DNA of 64,000 nt from CAVQND01 sp964653485. Lineage in GTDB: Bacteria > Verrucomicrobiota > Verrucomicrobiia > Limisphaerales > UBA8199. The stretch lies in NCBI GenBank assembly GCA_964653485.1, contig CAZZFF010000014.1, forward strand, positions 7,167 through 71,166. The letters run 5' to 3'. A model generated the notes under the pieces. It had not been told where the DNA came from, did not search any database, and was given only the letters and a program-made list of their open reading frames with translations. Shown one piece after another: positions 34,177 to 42,316 of this stretch. The stretch's first letter is position 1. Every line of letters begins with the position of its first letter. The translations under genes were made by a program, and so were the position numbers.

Positions 34177-34482
34177 GCGGAAGGCTCGCGCCTTGCCATC
34201 TCCGCTTCCTTGAGTTGCCTTGCCGCACTCGGTTTGCTTCCTCTCACGTCTCGAGTCGGATTAGGTCGAACTTCGTTCGATTGCGACCGGGCCTACGGCT
34301 CAGGGCGAGGGAGGGGGAATGAACCCAACGCGTGACAACCATGTCCCTGATGATTAGATTGCGGCTGTGAGCGCGATTGAGAGGACGGTCGATTCGGCGG
34401 TCGGCCACGCTGTGACGCTCATCAGGCCGGCAAGTTGCGGCAAGGAGGGCTGGCAGGGCGTGAATGAGGGCTTTTTCGGCTT
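34177..34482. other. Intergenic region with small palindrome
   Basis: 306 bp between HPr and the NADH dehydrogenase gene. The only notable feature is the inverted repeat TCGAACTTCGTTCGA (34266-34280, 6-bp arms), which could be a small hairpin or operator. No gene supported. Confidence 0.5.
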
Positions 34483-35763
34483 ATGGTGATGCGGCAGCCT
34501 GCGCAGATCATTGTTTTGGGGGCTGGCTTTGGCGGGCTGGAGTTCTGCCATAGGTTCCGTCATGCCTCCGCCCGGGTGACACTGGTGGACCGGTCCAATC
34601 ATCATCTGTTTCAGCCTCTTCTATACCAGGTGGCCACAGCGGGCCTTTCGGCCCCTGAAATCGCGCAGCCGATTCGATCCATCCTCTCCCGCCGCGCGAA
34701 TATCACCGTGTTGATGGAAGCGGTCGCCGGCTTCAATCTGCCGGAGAAGAAAGTCATGCTGGCGGGCGGTGAATTATCTTACGATTACCTGGTGCTGGCG
34801 TTGGGGGGATGCACCAGTTATTTCGGGCATCCGGAATGGGAGCAACATGCGCCGGGCCTGAAAACCCTGGGGGACGCTCTTCGCATTCGCAGCCGGGTTC
34901 TGCTCGCGTTCGAGCGGGCCGAAACAGAACCAACGGCGGAGGAACAGGCGAGGTTGATGACCATGGTGGTGGTGGGCGGCGGGCCCACGGGCGTGGAATT
35001 GGCGGGCGCCTTCGGGGAATTGGCTCGGCATGTTTTGCGGGCGGATTTCAGGCGCATCGATCCGGCGCGGGCGCGGGTGATCTTGATCGAAGGGGGGCCG
35101 AGGATACTGGGGCATCTGCCCCCGGATTTGTCCGCCAGCGCGCAACGGCAGTTGGAAACCATGGGAGTGCAAGTGCGCCTGCAGGCGGCCGTCAAGCGGA
35201 TCGATGCCGGCCAGGTGGAGTTGGAGAGCGGCGAAACGATTCGGGCGGCCAACATTTTTTGGGCGGCGGGTGTCGCGGCGACGCCGCTGACGAAAAAGCT
35301 GGGGGCGGAATTGGACCGAGCCGGGCGCGTCAAGGTGATGCCCGACCTGAGCCTGCCGGGCCATGCCGAGGTCTTCGCCATCGGCGACATGGCCCTGGTT
35401 TTGGGAGCGGACGGCAGGCCGGTGCCGGGGGTGTCGCCGGGCGCGATGCAGATGGCGCGGCACGTGGCGCGCATCATCGAAGACGAACTCGCCTCTCCTG
35501 GTGCCTCAACCCGCGCCCCGTTCCGCTACCGAGACAAGGGCGCCATGGCGACCATCGGACGTTCGGCCGCGGTGGCGCAAGTGGGATCGGTTCATCTTTC
35601 GGGCTTGGCGGCGTGGCTGGCATGGCTGGTGATTCATTTGATCTTCCTGGTCGGATTTCGCAACAAGATCGCCGTGCTCTTGCAGTGGTTCTATTCCTAC
35701 GTCACCTATAAGCGCGGCGCGCGCATTGTGGTCGGCGACGCTGCGGGACAGAAAGAAGCCTAA
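34483..35763 (+). CDS. ndh: Type II NADH:quinone oxidoreductase (Ndh-2 family)
   Basis: 426 aa. IIVLGAGFGGLEFC is the FAD-binding GxGxxG at residues 9-16; NHHLFQPLLYQVATAGLSAPEIAQPIR is the Ndh-2 signature; VVVGGGPTGVELAGAFGEL is the NADH-binding second Rossmann motif; NIFWAAGVAATPL and VFAIGDMALV complete the FAD site. The C-terminal amphipathic stretch (AWLAWLVIHLIFLVGFRNKIAVLLQWFYSYVTYKRGARI) is the membrane anchor. It feeds electrons from NADH to quinone without pumping protons. It appears monocistronic. Confidence 0.95.
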   Translation: MVMRQPAQIIVLGAGFGGLEFCHRFRHASARVTLVDRSNHHLFQPLLYQVATAGLSAPEIAQPIRSILSRRANITVLMEAVAGFNLPEKKVMLAGGELSYDYLVLALGGCTSYFGHPEWEQHAPGLKTLGDALRIRSRVLLAFERAETEPTAEEQARLMTMVVVGGGPTGVELAGAFGELARHVLRADFRRIDPARARVILIEGGPRILGHLPPDLSASAQRQLETMGVQVRLQAAVKRIDAGQVELESGETIRAANIFWAAGVAATPLTKKLGAELDRAGRVKVMPDLSLPGHAEVFAIGDMALVLGADGRPVPGVSPGAMQMARHVARIIEDELASPGASTRAPFRYRDKGAMATIGRSAAVAQVGSVHLSGLAAWLAWLVIHLIFLVGFRNKIAVLLQWFYSYVTYKRGARIVVGDAAGQKEA

Positions 35764-35796
35764 AGGAACTCTTCCAAGACCACCTCCCCCGGCCGC

Positions 35797-36093
35797 AATG
35801 GGTCCAAAGGAAACGGCGCTTCTGCTGGCCGAGGGAGTTCTCACGACACAGGGTTTCCAAGTCGAGACCTTTAGCGATCCCACCCGCGTGTTGGAGGCGG
35901 CCGTTGGCGGCGGCGCGCCGTCCATCCCCGGCTTCCCGTCATGATCGCCACTGGCTATGCAGGCGAAGATCTCCCGGAGCGCGCGCGTCAGGAAAGGGCG
36001 GTCGGGCTGCTCAGCAAACCGTTCCAGATGGAGTGCCTCCGCCGGAGTGTGCGGGAGACCCTCGACAGGGCCCAGCCACAGCAGAATCCATGA
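35797..36093 (+). pseudogene. Decayed response-regulator receiver domain
   Basis: Two pieces of one receiver domain lie in different frames. The first (35797-35943: ETALLLAEGVLTTQGFQVETF) matches the start of a CheY-like domain; the second (35940-36093: VMIATGYAGEDLPERARQER then LLSKPFQMECLRRSVRE) matches its last third, including the conserved Lys-Pro. The central part with the phosphoacceptor Asp is missing, and a frameshift/deletion lies near 35940. It cannot be phosphorylated and is probably a remnant. Confidence 0.75.
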
Positions 36094-36329
36094 ACCAGAC
36101 CCCGCCCCGCCTCGACGCCCAACTATATCCCGTGGCGGCCCAGGTGGATGAATCTCCGCACCCGCGGGGCCCCGGCGAGGCACTGGCAGATCGAATCGCT
36201 CCCGGATTACCTGGCGGGCACCTCTGCCAAGTGGAGAAAGGGGCGCACTGGCAACCGGCTCGGCTCTGGCCGCCTCGGTTCTGGTGGCTTTTGCCGGTCT
36301 GAGGCCCTGGCTCGTCAGGTAAACAGTAA

Positions 36330-36884
36330 TTAACGGCTTACGCCAAGGTTAGAGCCGCCCTGAGGGACAACTGGCAGCGGAGCGATTTCGATTTCCTCGT
36401 CAATAACGCCGGCATCGGCATCCATGCGCCGTTCACGGCCACGACGGAAGAGCAGTTCGATCAGTTGATGAACGTCCACTTGAAAGGCCCCTTCTTCCTG
36501 ACCCAGGCGTTACTCCCTCTAATGAGAGACGGCGGGCGCATTGTGAATGTGTCCTCCGGGCTGGCGCGGTTCTCGCCGCCAGGATACTCCGCTTACGCGG
36601 CCATGAAAGGGGCCATCGAGGTGTTGACGCGTTATATGGCCAAAGAACTGGGACCGCGCAGGATCGCCGTGAATGTCGTCGCCCCGGGCGCGATCGAAAC
36701 CGATTTCGGGGGCGGCGCCGTCCGGGACGATAAGCAGATGAATGAAATCATCGCTTCACAAACGTCTCTTGGGCGCGTTGGTCTGCCGAAAGATATTGGC
36801 GGCGCCGTCGCCTCGCTTTTGTCCGATGACAGCGGCTGGATCAACGGTCAGAGGATCGAAGCTTCAGGCGGCATCTTCTTGTAA
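36330..36884 (+). pseudogene. 5'-truncated short-chain dehydrogenase/reductase
   Basis: The in-frame stretch after the TAA at 36327-36329 reads into an SDR from about its alpha-C region: FDFLVNNAGIGIH (NNAG), RIVNVSSGLARFSPPGYSAYAAMKG (Ser-Tyr-Lys catalytic triad), VNVVAPGAIETDF and IEASGGIFL. The N-terminal 70-75 residues with the TGxxxGIG cofactor motif are absent, and the upstream sequence holds no such motif in any frame that I found. A shortened product from 36465 could be translated but would not bind NAD(P). Confidence 0.8.
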
Positions 36885-37304
36885 GAGCGCGTCCAAGTCT
36901 TCAGGGCAGCCCCTAACCTGACCTCCCCAGGAGTCTAATGAAAATGCCTGAAAAACCGCACTTTTGGCTAGCAATTCGCGAGGCACTTCATCTCAAGTAC
37001 GTGACCCGGTTGGGCGCGGCGACTTTGGATCAATTGCTCGAGCAATTTGCCAGCGGGCGTTTCAAAACCAGCCACCTCCGGGCGAATCAAGGCCGGTCGT
37101 TCGGAGGCAAGAGGTTCGGATCGGTCCAGGCGGGTTCGCGGGCGAGGCGCGGGGGGGGCGGTGCATGAGGTATTTGGCCCTGATTGTGGCGAAGTCATCG
37201 AGGTCTTTTTGCCAGGCGGCGCGGATGTCCTTGAGGGGTTTTCCACACATGTAAGGTACATTTGTATCAATAGTTTTGACTGACCCCGTTCAGGTCCTCG
37301 ATGG
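36885..37304. other. Spacer holding the left copy of the 161-bp direct repeat
   Basis: About 420 bp. It contains a 16-bp palindrome AATTGCTCGAGCAATT (37032-37047), the direct repeat at 37082-37242 and no recognised gene. A small open frame from 36938 (MKMPEKPHFWLAIREALHL) has no known family. Confidence 0.55.
37082..37242. repeat. 161-bp direct repeat, left copy (NamZ gene 3' fragment)
   Basis: Aligns without gaps to 44063-44223 at a constant offset of 6981 bp. Bases 37168-37242 match 44149-44223 at 73 of 75 positions; on the minus strand they encode the last 25 residues of the DUF1343 protein (KPLKDIRAAWQKDLDDFA). The part that is non-coding in the right copy is more diverged. The stop codon is lost here. 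Confidence 0.85.
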
Positions 37305-40300
37305 TTACGGGCTTTCGAGCAGAAACGCCCCGCTCTGATCGGTTCCGAGGAAGTAGCCGGCTGCGCCAGCTTGGTTCTGAAGGAGGACGCCGCTAATCTT
37401 GATGGTCTGCTTCGGGTTGGACGGACTGGCAAAGCTGCCCGTCACGGCACCCGTGGCCTTGTTGATGGCCAGTACGAGCCGGTTGGGGTTCGGCGAGGCG
37501 ACGACAATCGTCTGGTTCGACCCCAACGCGACTTGGTTGGTCAGGGCCAAGGGCAGATTGCCTCCCTCTAGTATGACTCGCGCATTGGTCAACGCCAGCA
37601 GCGGCGCGGCATTTGAACGGTAGGCCGAGCCTATCACCGGCACCGCCAGATTGGTATAGCCGGCGGCGTTCACCGGCGGCGACTTGCCCGCCGGACGGAA
37701 CCACGACAGCCTCCCGCTCAGCACCGTCCCCGGTGCGTCACTCAAGGTCAACCAACCAAACAGCGCACCCCCATTGCCGCCGGGCGGGGCCGGGTACTTC
37801 CAGAAAAACGGCCAGCGCCCATCCTTTGACACGCTCGCTGGAGATAGCGTCAGCGCCGTCCCGTCGGCCAAACTCCCCGCCAGCGTGATCTGGCCGGCCA
37901 GATTGACAGACACCGTCGACCAGCCAAATCCCCCGGGGCCGCTGGCAGGGGTCTCCCATCCGGAGATCGCCAGCGTGTAAAGTCCCGCGTAGTTGGTGGC
38001 TTTGCTGGTCGTGCCGTTGAAGACGGCCCGGTCGGCCCTTAAGTCCGCAGCCCATGCGCCGTTGGAAACCGTGCCGGCGATTTGCTGACTGGCTGGGTCG
38101 CTGGTGTCAACCATCAGATTGAAGGTGAGTGCGCCCTGCGGGTTGGACACCGTGAACTGGGCGTGTCCACCCACGTCAAAGGCCGCCGCAGGCAGGCTGA
38201 ATGCACCGGCGGCGGTGGTAATTTTGCCCGTAAACGCCCCGTTGGTGGTCAGGGTCAGGGTGATCAGACCCGCGCTGGCCTCGCTCAGCTCGTTGGTGTT
38301 CAGGAACAAGCCGGTAAAAGTCCCTTGCTCGGGAATGAACGGATTAGCCGCAAAGGTCGCCTCCAGCACCAGGTTGGACTGCATGGTGAACGTCAGCTTA
38401 TTGCTGGTGCTCAAGACACCGTAAGGCAAGGACGCGCCGCCCACCCAGTTGGACAACACCCAGTTCGGAGCGGCGGAGGCGGTCAGAGTATAGCTGCCGC
38501 CCAGGGCCAGCAGTTGCCCTGTGGTGTACGGAGCAACCGTTCCGTTCCCGTTGATAAGGACCACCAGGCTGGCGCTGGGGACATACTCGAACGCGACCTT
38601 GTTCGTGAGCGAGCAGGCGCCGCTGACGTCCAAAGCGTAGGCACTCAGCGTGTTGGTGCCCGCATTCGCCTTCGACAGGCTGACGCTGGCCGTCCAGTGG
38701 CTCCAAGAGTCGCCCAGATTGACCTGCGTCCAGCCGTTGGTGTTCAGTTGGCAGTAGAGCTGGCTCACCGGTACCTTGTCCGTGAGCACGCCCGTTGCGA
38801 CCAGGACGCCGTTGCTTACAGTCTGGCCAGCTTTGGGCGCCGTGATGGTCAGTTGCGGGTTGCCTGCCTCTTCGGGGACATAATGACCTACCGCCTCATT
38901 CGTAAGTCCGCTTGAAACCACCATCACCAGATTCGAGGGGGTCTGCCAGTCCGCGATGCTCGTAAAAGAAACCAGATGGCTCCCCACGCTCAGGCCGGTC
39001 ACCACGGCTCCGCTGGCTTGAGGCGCCGCGCCGTCCACCTGCCACCCGGCCCCCAGTAAGTTTGCCATTGCCGGAGTGATAGTGATTTGCAAGTTGCCAT
39101 ACGCCACCACCGTGAGGGCTAACGACTGACTCACCGTTTGGCCCAAGGCGTCGCTCACTTCCACCACGAAAAACGCAGTGCCCGGCACGGCCGGCGTTCC
39201 CGAAAGCGACCCATCATCCGCCAGTATCAGGCCCGCCGGCAGGTTCGTGGAAGCCCACGTGTAGGGCGGTTGCCCGCCCGAGGCGCAGAGGGTGGCCGTA
39301 TATGCAACCCCCTGCGCTGCAGCCGGCAGAGAAACGGTCGAGACCTGGAGGGGAGACCGCACAACGGTTAGCGAGAGCAGTTGGTCGGCAGTCACTCCGG
39401 TCGAATCGGTCACCCGAACGCTGAAACTGAAGCTGCCACTCCCTGCCGGCGCGCCCGAGATGACCCCGTTGGTCGTCAGAGTCAGGCCCGGTGGCAGGCC
39501 CGACGAACCGGGTGACAAGGACCAGGAGTACGGCTTTACGCCTCCGCTGGCGCACAGCGACAGACTGAACGGTTGGCCGTTGGTGGCACTGGGCAACGAC
39601 GTGGTCGTGATCTCCAGCGCCCGCACTATCGTCAGGCGGAAAACCGTCCCTGCTCCGCCATTGCCGCCGGCCGTCAGGCCATAGAAATCGCCGTCACTGC
39701 TCTGCATCAGCCCATACGGGGCTTCGCCGGCACAGAGGCCGGTAAACGAACATAGGGTAGTCAGCCCACCGCCGCTGCCCAGCTCGAACAACGTCCCGGC
39801 GGAGTACTCTCCGCACTGCGAGGTTGTGCCGTAAAGGTGGCCGTCGCTGGCCAGCACCAGGCGGCCGGGACAGGCGCCATCATCACCCCCGGTGAAGCTG
39901 TACAAAGTAGTGAACCCCCCGCCCGTACCGATCTTGAACACGGTGCCCGGCCCGCCGCAAAGGTCGTCCGAAGTTGTTCCATAAAGATAGCCATCGGTGC
40001 CCTGCACTAACGCGGCCTTGGGCGACGAACCGTCATTCCCCCCAGTGAAATTGTGCAAAATGCTCAGGGTGCCCCCCGCAGTGATCTTGAATACGGTGCC
40101 GTAGCCGATGTTGCCTGTATCCGTGTAGCAACCGCCCCACAAAGTCGTGCCGTAGAAACAACCGTCTCGGCCCTGGATCAGACGAGCACAAGGATAAGCA
40201 CCGTCCGATGGATCGACACACGGAAACTGGTGGAGCACGGTCAGCGCGCCATTGGTGCTGAGTTTGAACACAGTGCCGGCCGGTTGGTCGAGGCCGGGTA

Positions 40301-42116
40301 CGGAGCTGCTGTTCGCGCCGTACATGGTTGTGCCGTACAGATAACCATCGCTGCCCTGGACCAACCCGGCCATCGGGCTTCCACCGCCGCTCCCGCCCGC
40401 GAAAGACCATAAAGTGGCGAGCACCCCATCGGCGGTGATCTTGAACACCGTGCCGCAACCGTTCGTGCCGCCGGCCGAGGTCGTGCCATAGAAGCAACCA
40501 TCCTTCCCCTGCACCAAGCCGTCCGGCGGCGCAGACCCATCGGCCCCGACGCCAAATGAGTGGAGGCTGGTCAGATTCCCATAGTCGTCGAGGCGGAACA
40601 CCGTCCCGGCGTCGGCGCCGTTGGTGCCGCCCCAATTGGCCGTTCCGTAAAGATAGCCGTCGCTGCCTTGCACGAGTTGATAGGGATACCCGCCGTAGTT
40701 GCGGCAGAAAAACGAATACAGAGTGGTCAGCCCCCCGTTGGTGCTGACTCGGAACACCGTGCCGGCGCCCGTCCCAGCCAGGCCGGTTCCCCAGGCTGAC
40801 CCGGCGCCGGAGGTCGTGCCGTAAAGATACCCGTCGCTACCCTGCGCCAGGCTGGCCTGGGGATTCGCGCTATCCCCGCCGTTGTTGAACCTATACAAGG
40901 TGGTCAGCACTCCACCCGGACTGATCTTGAAAACCGTGCCCCAACTTTCCCAATCGCCGCTGGCATCCTGCACATACAGGCCGCCGGCCGAGGTCGTGCC
41001 ATAGAAGCAGCCGTCGCGGCCCTGTGCCAGCCTGGCCAGCGGCGCCGCGCCGTCGTCGCCCGTGAACCGGTGCAGGTAGGTCAGTTGCCCCTCGGAAGTG
41101 ATCTTGAAGACTGTGCCAAAGCAATTCGTGCCCCCGCTCGTGCCGCCCGCCGAGGTCGTGCCGTAGAAACACCCGTCGCTGCCCCGCACCAGGCCGGCCA
41201 TCGGGGTTTCGCCATCGCCATTGCTGCCACTGAATTGGTGCAAGGTGGTCAGGTCACCCCCGCGGGTGATCTTAAGCACCGTTCCCCAACCGCCCCAGAC
41301 GTTGGTCCCACCGCTCGAAGTCGTGCCATAAAAACAGCCGTCGCTGCCCTCCACCAGTTCACCGCAGGGCGTACCGCCATCAGCCCTGCCACTGAACGAG
41401 TAAAGCGTGGACAGCGTCCCGCCCGTGCTCACGGCGAAGACCGTGCCCTGGTTGTTCGTCCCACCGCTCGAGGTCGTGCCGTAAAACAGCCCATCGCTGC
41501 CCTGGACCAGCCCGGCCGAAGGACTCGCGCCCTCGCTGCCGCCCGCAAATGCATGTAAAGTGGTCAATTCTCCGTCGGCGGAGATTTTGAATACCGTGCC
41601 GTACCCGCCTGAGCCGCCACTCGAGGTCGTGCCGTAAAACAGCCCATCGCTGCCCTGGACCAGCCCGGCCGAAGGACTCGCGCCCTCGCTGCCGCCCGCA
41701 AATGCGCGTAAAGTGGTCAATTCCCCGTCAGCGGAGATTTTGAATACCGTGCCGTACCCGTCCTGAGAGCCAGAGCCTGCGTCATACGTGGTGGTCGAGA
41801 CGCCGCCGGACCGGGTCGTGCCGTAGAAACTGCCATCGCTGCCCTGAACCAACCCGGCCCAGGGTGCCGCGCCGGTAACGTACGGGTCAAATGAATAAAC
41901 CGTGGTTAACACCGTGGCTGCCTGGCCGCCCGGAACCGGAAGCACGAGCGCGGCCAGCAGCAGCAACCGTGGCCACGTGACCGACACCGAGCCTTTCGCG
42001 GACGTAGCTCCAGTTCCCGCCAGACGGCGCGCCAAAAGGGTGAGGAAGAATGGGGTTCGAGCTTCTGAGGGCATGGGAAGGAAGCTGCCCGAGGACCGCC
42101 GCCACGTCAAGAGCAT
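37305..42116 (-). CDS. Giant secreted GloVer-repeat protein (1603 aa)
   Basis: 1603 aa. Signal sequence near residues 45-68 (WPRLLLLAALVLPVPGGQA). About 14 GloVer repeats of 45-55 residues follow (DGLFYGTTSSGG or DGCFYGTTSAGG with GTVFKI strands). Two putative-Ig (He_PIG) domains come next (LPPGLTLTTNGVISGAP; LPAGLILADDGSLSGTP), then a PEGA-like segment (GAGWQVDGAAPQ), an InlB-type bacterial repeat (YTLTASAAPNWVLSNWVGG) and the 300-residue C-terminal domain shared with the protein at 3144-6089. Two repeats near 41467-41772 are almost identical over a 153-bp period. The start may be the ATG at 42074. Extracellular; function unknown. Confidence 0.8.
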   Translation of the reverse strand: MLLTWRRSSGSFLPMPSEARTPFFLTLLARRLAGTGATSAKGSVSVTWPRLLLLAALVLPVPGGQAATVLTTVYSFDPYVTGAAPWAGLVQGSDGSFYGTTRSGGVSTTTYDAGSGSQDGYGTVFKISADGELTTLRAFAGGSEGASPSAGLVQGSDGLFYGTTSSGGSGGYGTVFKISADGELTTLHAFAGGSEGASPSAGLVQGSDGLFYGTTSSGGTNNQGTVFAVSTGGTLSTLYSFSGRADGGTPCGELVEGSDGCFYGTTSSGGTNVWGGWGTVLKITRGGDLTTLHQFSGSNGDGETPMAGLVRGSDGCFYGTTSAGGTSGGTNCFGTVFKITSEGQLTYLHRFTGDDGAAPLARLAQGRDGCFYGTTSAGGLYVQDASGDWESWGTVFKISPGGVLTTLYRFNNGGDSANPQASLAQGSDGYLYGTTSGAGSAWGTGLAGTGAGTVFRVSTNGGLTTLYSFFCRNYGGYPYQLVQGSDGYLYGTANWGGTNGADAGTVFRLDDYGNLTSLHSFGVGADGSAPPDGLVQGKDGCFYGTTSAGGTNGCGTVFKITADGVLATLWSFAGGSGGGSPMAGLVQGSDGYLYGTTMYGANSSSVPGLDQPAGTVFKLSTNGALTVLHQFPCVDPSDGAYPCARLIQGRDGCFYGTTLWGGCYTDTGNIGYGTVFKITAGGTLSILHNFTGGNDGSSPKAALVQGTDGYLYGTTSDDLCGGPGTVFKIGTGGGFTTLYSFTGGDDGACPGRLVLASDGHLYGTTSQCGEYSAGTLFELGSGGGLTTLCSFTGLCAGEAPYGLMQSSDGDFYGLTAGGNGGAGTVFRLTIVRALEITTTSLPSATNGQPFSLSLCASGGVKPYSWSLSPGSSGLPPGLTLTTNGVISGAPAGSGSFSFSVRVTDSTGVTADQLLSLTVVRSPLQVSTVSLPAAAQGVAYTATLCASGGQPPYTWASTNLPAGLILADDGSLSGTPAVPGTAFFVVEVSDALGQTVSQSLALTVVAYGNLQITITPAMANLLGAGWQVDGAAPQASGAVVTGLSVGSHLVSFTSIADWQTPSNLVMVVSSGLTNEAVGHYVPEEAGNPQLTITAPKAGQTVSNGVLVATGVLTDKVPVSQLYCQLNTNGWTQVNLGDSWSHWTASVSLSKANAGTNTLSAYALDVSGACSLTNKVAFEYVPSASLVVLINGNGTVAPYTTGQLLALGGSYTLTASAAPNWVLSNWVGGASLPYGVLSTSNKLTFTMQSNLVLEATFAANPFIPEQGTFTGLFLNTNELSEASAGLITLTLTTNGAFTGKITTAAGAFSLPAAAFDVGGHAQFTVSNPQGALTFNLMVDTSDPASQQIAGTVSNGAWAADLRADRAVFNGTTSKATNYAGLYTLAISGWETPASGPGGFGWSTVSVNLAGQITLAGSLADGTALTLSPASVSKDGRWPFFWKYPAPPGGNGGALFGWLTLSDAPGTVLSGRLSWFRPAGKSPPVNAAGYTNLAVPVIGSAYRSNAAPLLALTNARVILEGGNLPLALTNQVALGSNQTIVVASPNPNRLVLAINKATGAVTGSFASPSNPKQTIKISGVLLQNQAGAAGYFLGTDQSGAFLLESP
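41467..41772. repeat. Near-identical tandem duplication, 153-bp period, inside GloVer gene
   Basis: CTCGAGGTCGTGCCGTAAAA occurs at 41467 and 41620, and the following 150 bases are nearly the same in both copies. The period is exactly 51 codons, one GloVer repeat, showing recent in-frame expansion. Confidence 0.85.
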
Positions 42117-42316
42117 ATCTCCGGCTTGGCAAACGAAGTTTGATGAGCGGCCGTGGGTTCCTCTTGCATTGCCCGGGCAAAAGGTCCAAAAAGGTCCAAG
42201 ATGTTAGGCGTTGGATAAAGTCTGTGGCCGCAGGGGACTACTGGTCATCCCGGTGAGGCTGGAGACCTGCCGGGGTGGATATGGACACCCTGCTTCTCGA
42301 TGGGATTACGAAACCT

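Noticed and set aside
36465..36884. Intact 139-aa dehydrogenase
   Set aside because: The catalytic half is good, but the cofactor-binding half is missing and a stop lies upstream, so I treat it as a truncated remnant.
3144..42116. PEP-CTERM sorting signals on GloVer proteins
   Set aside because: GloVer proteins in some relatives carry them, but neither C-terminus here shows a PEP motif followed by a helix and basic tail.
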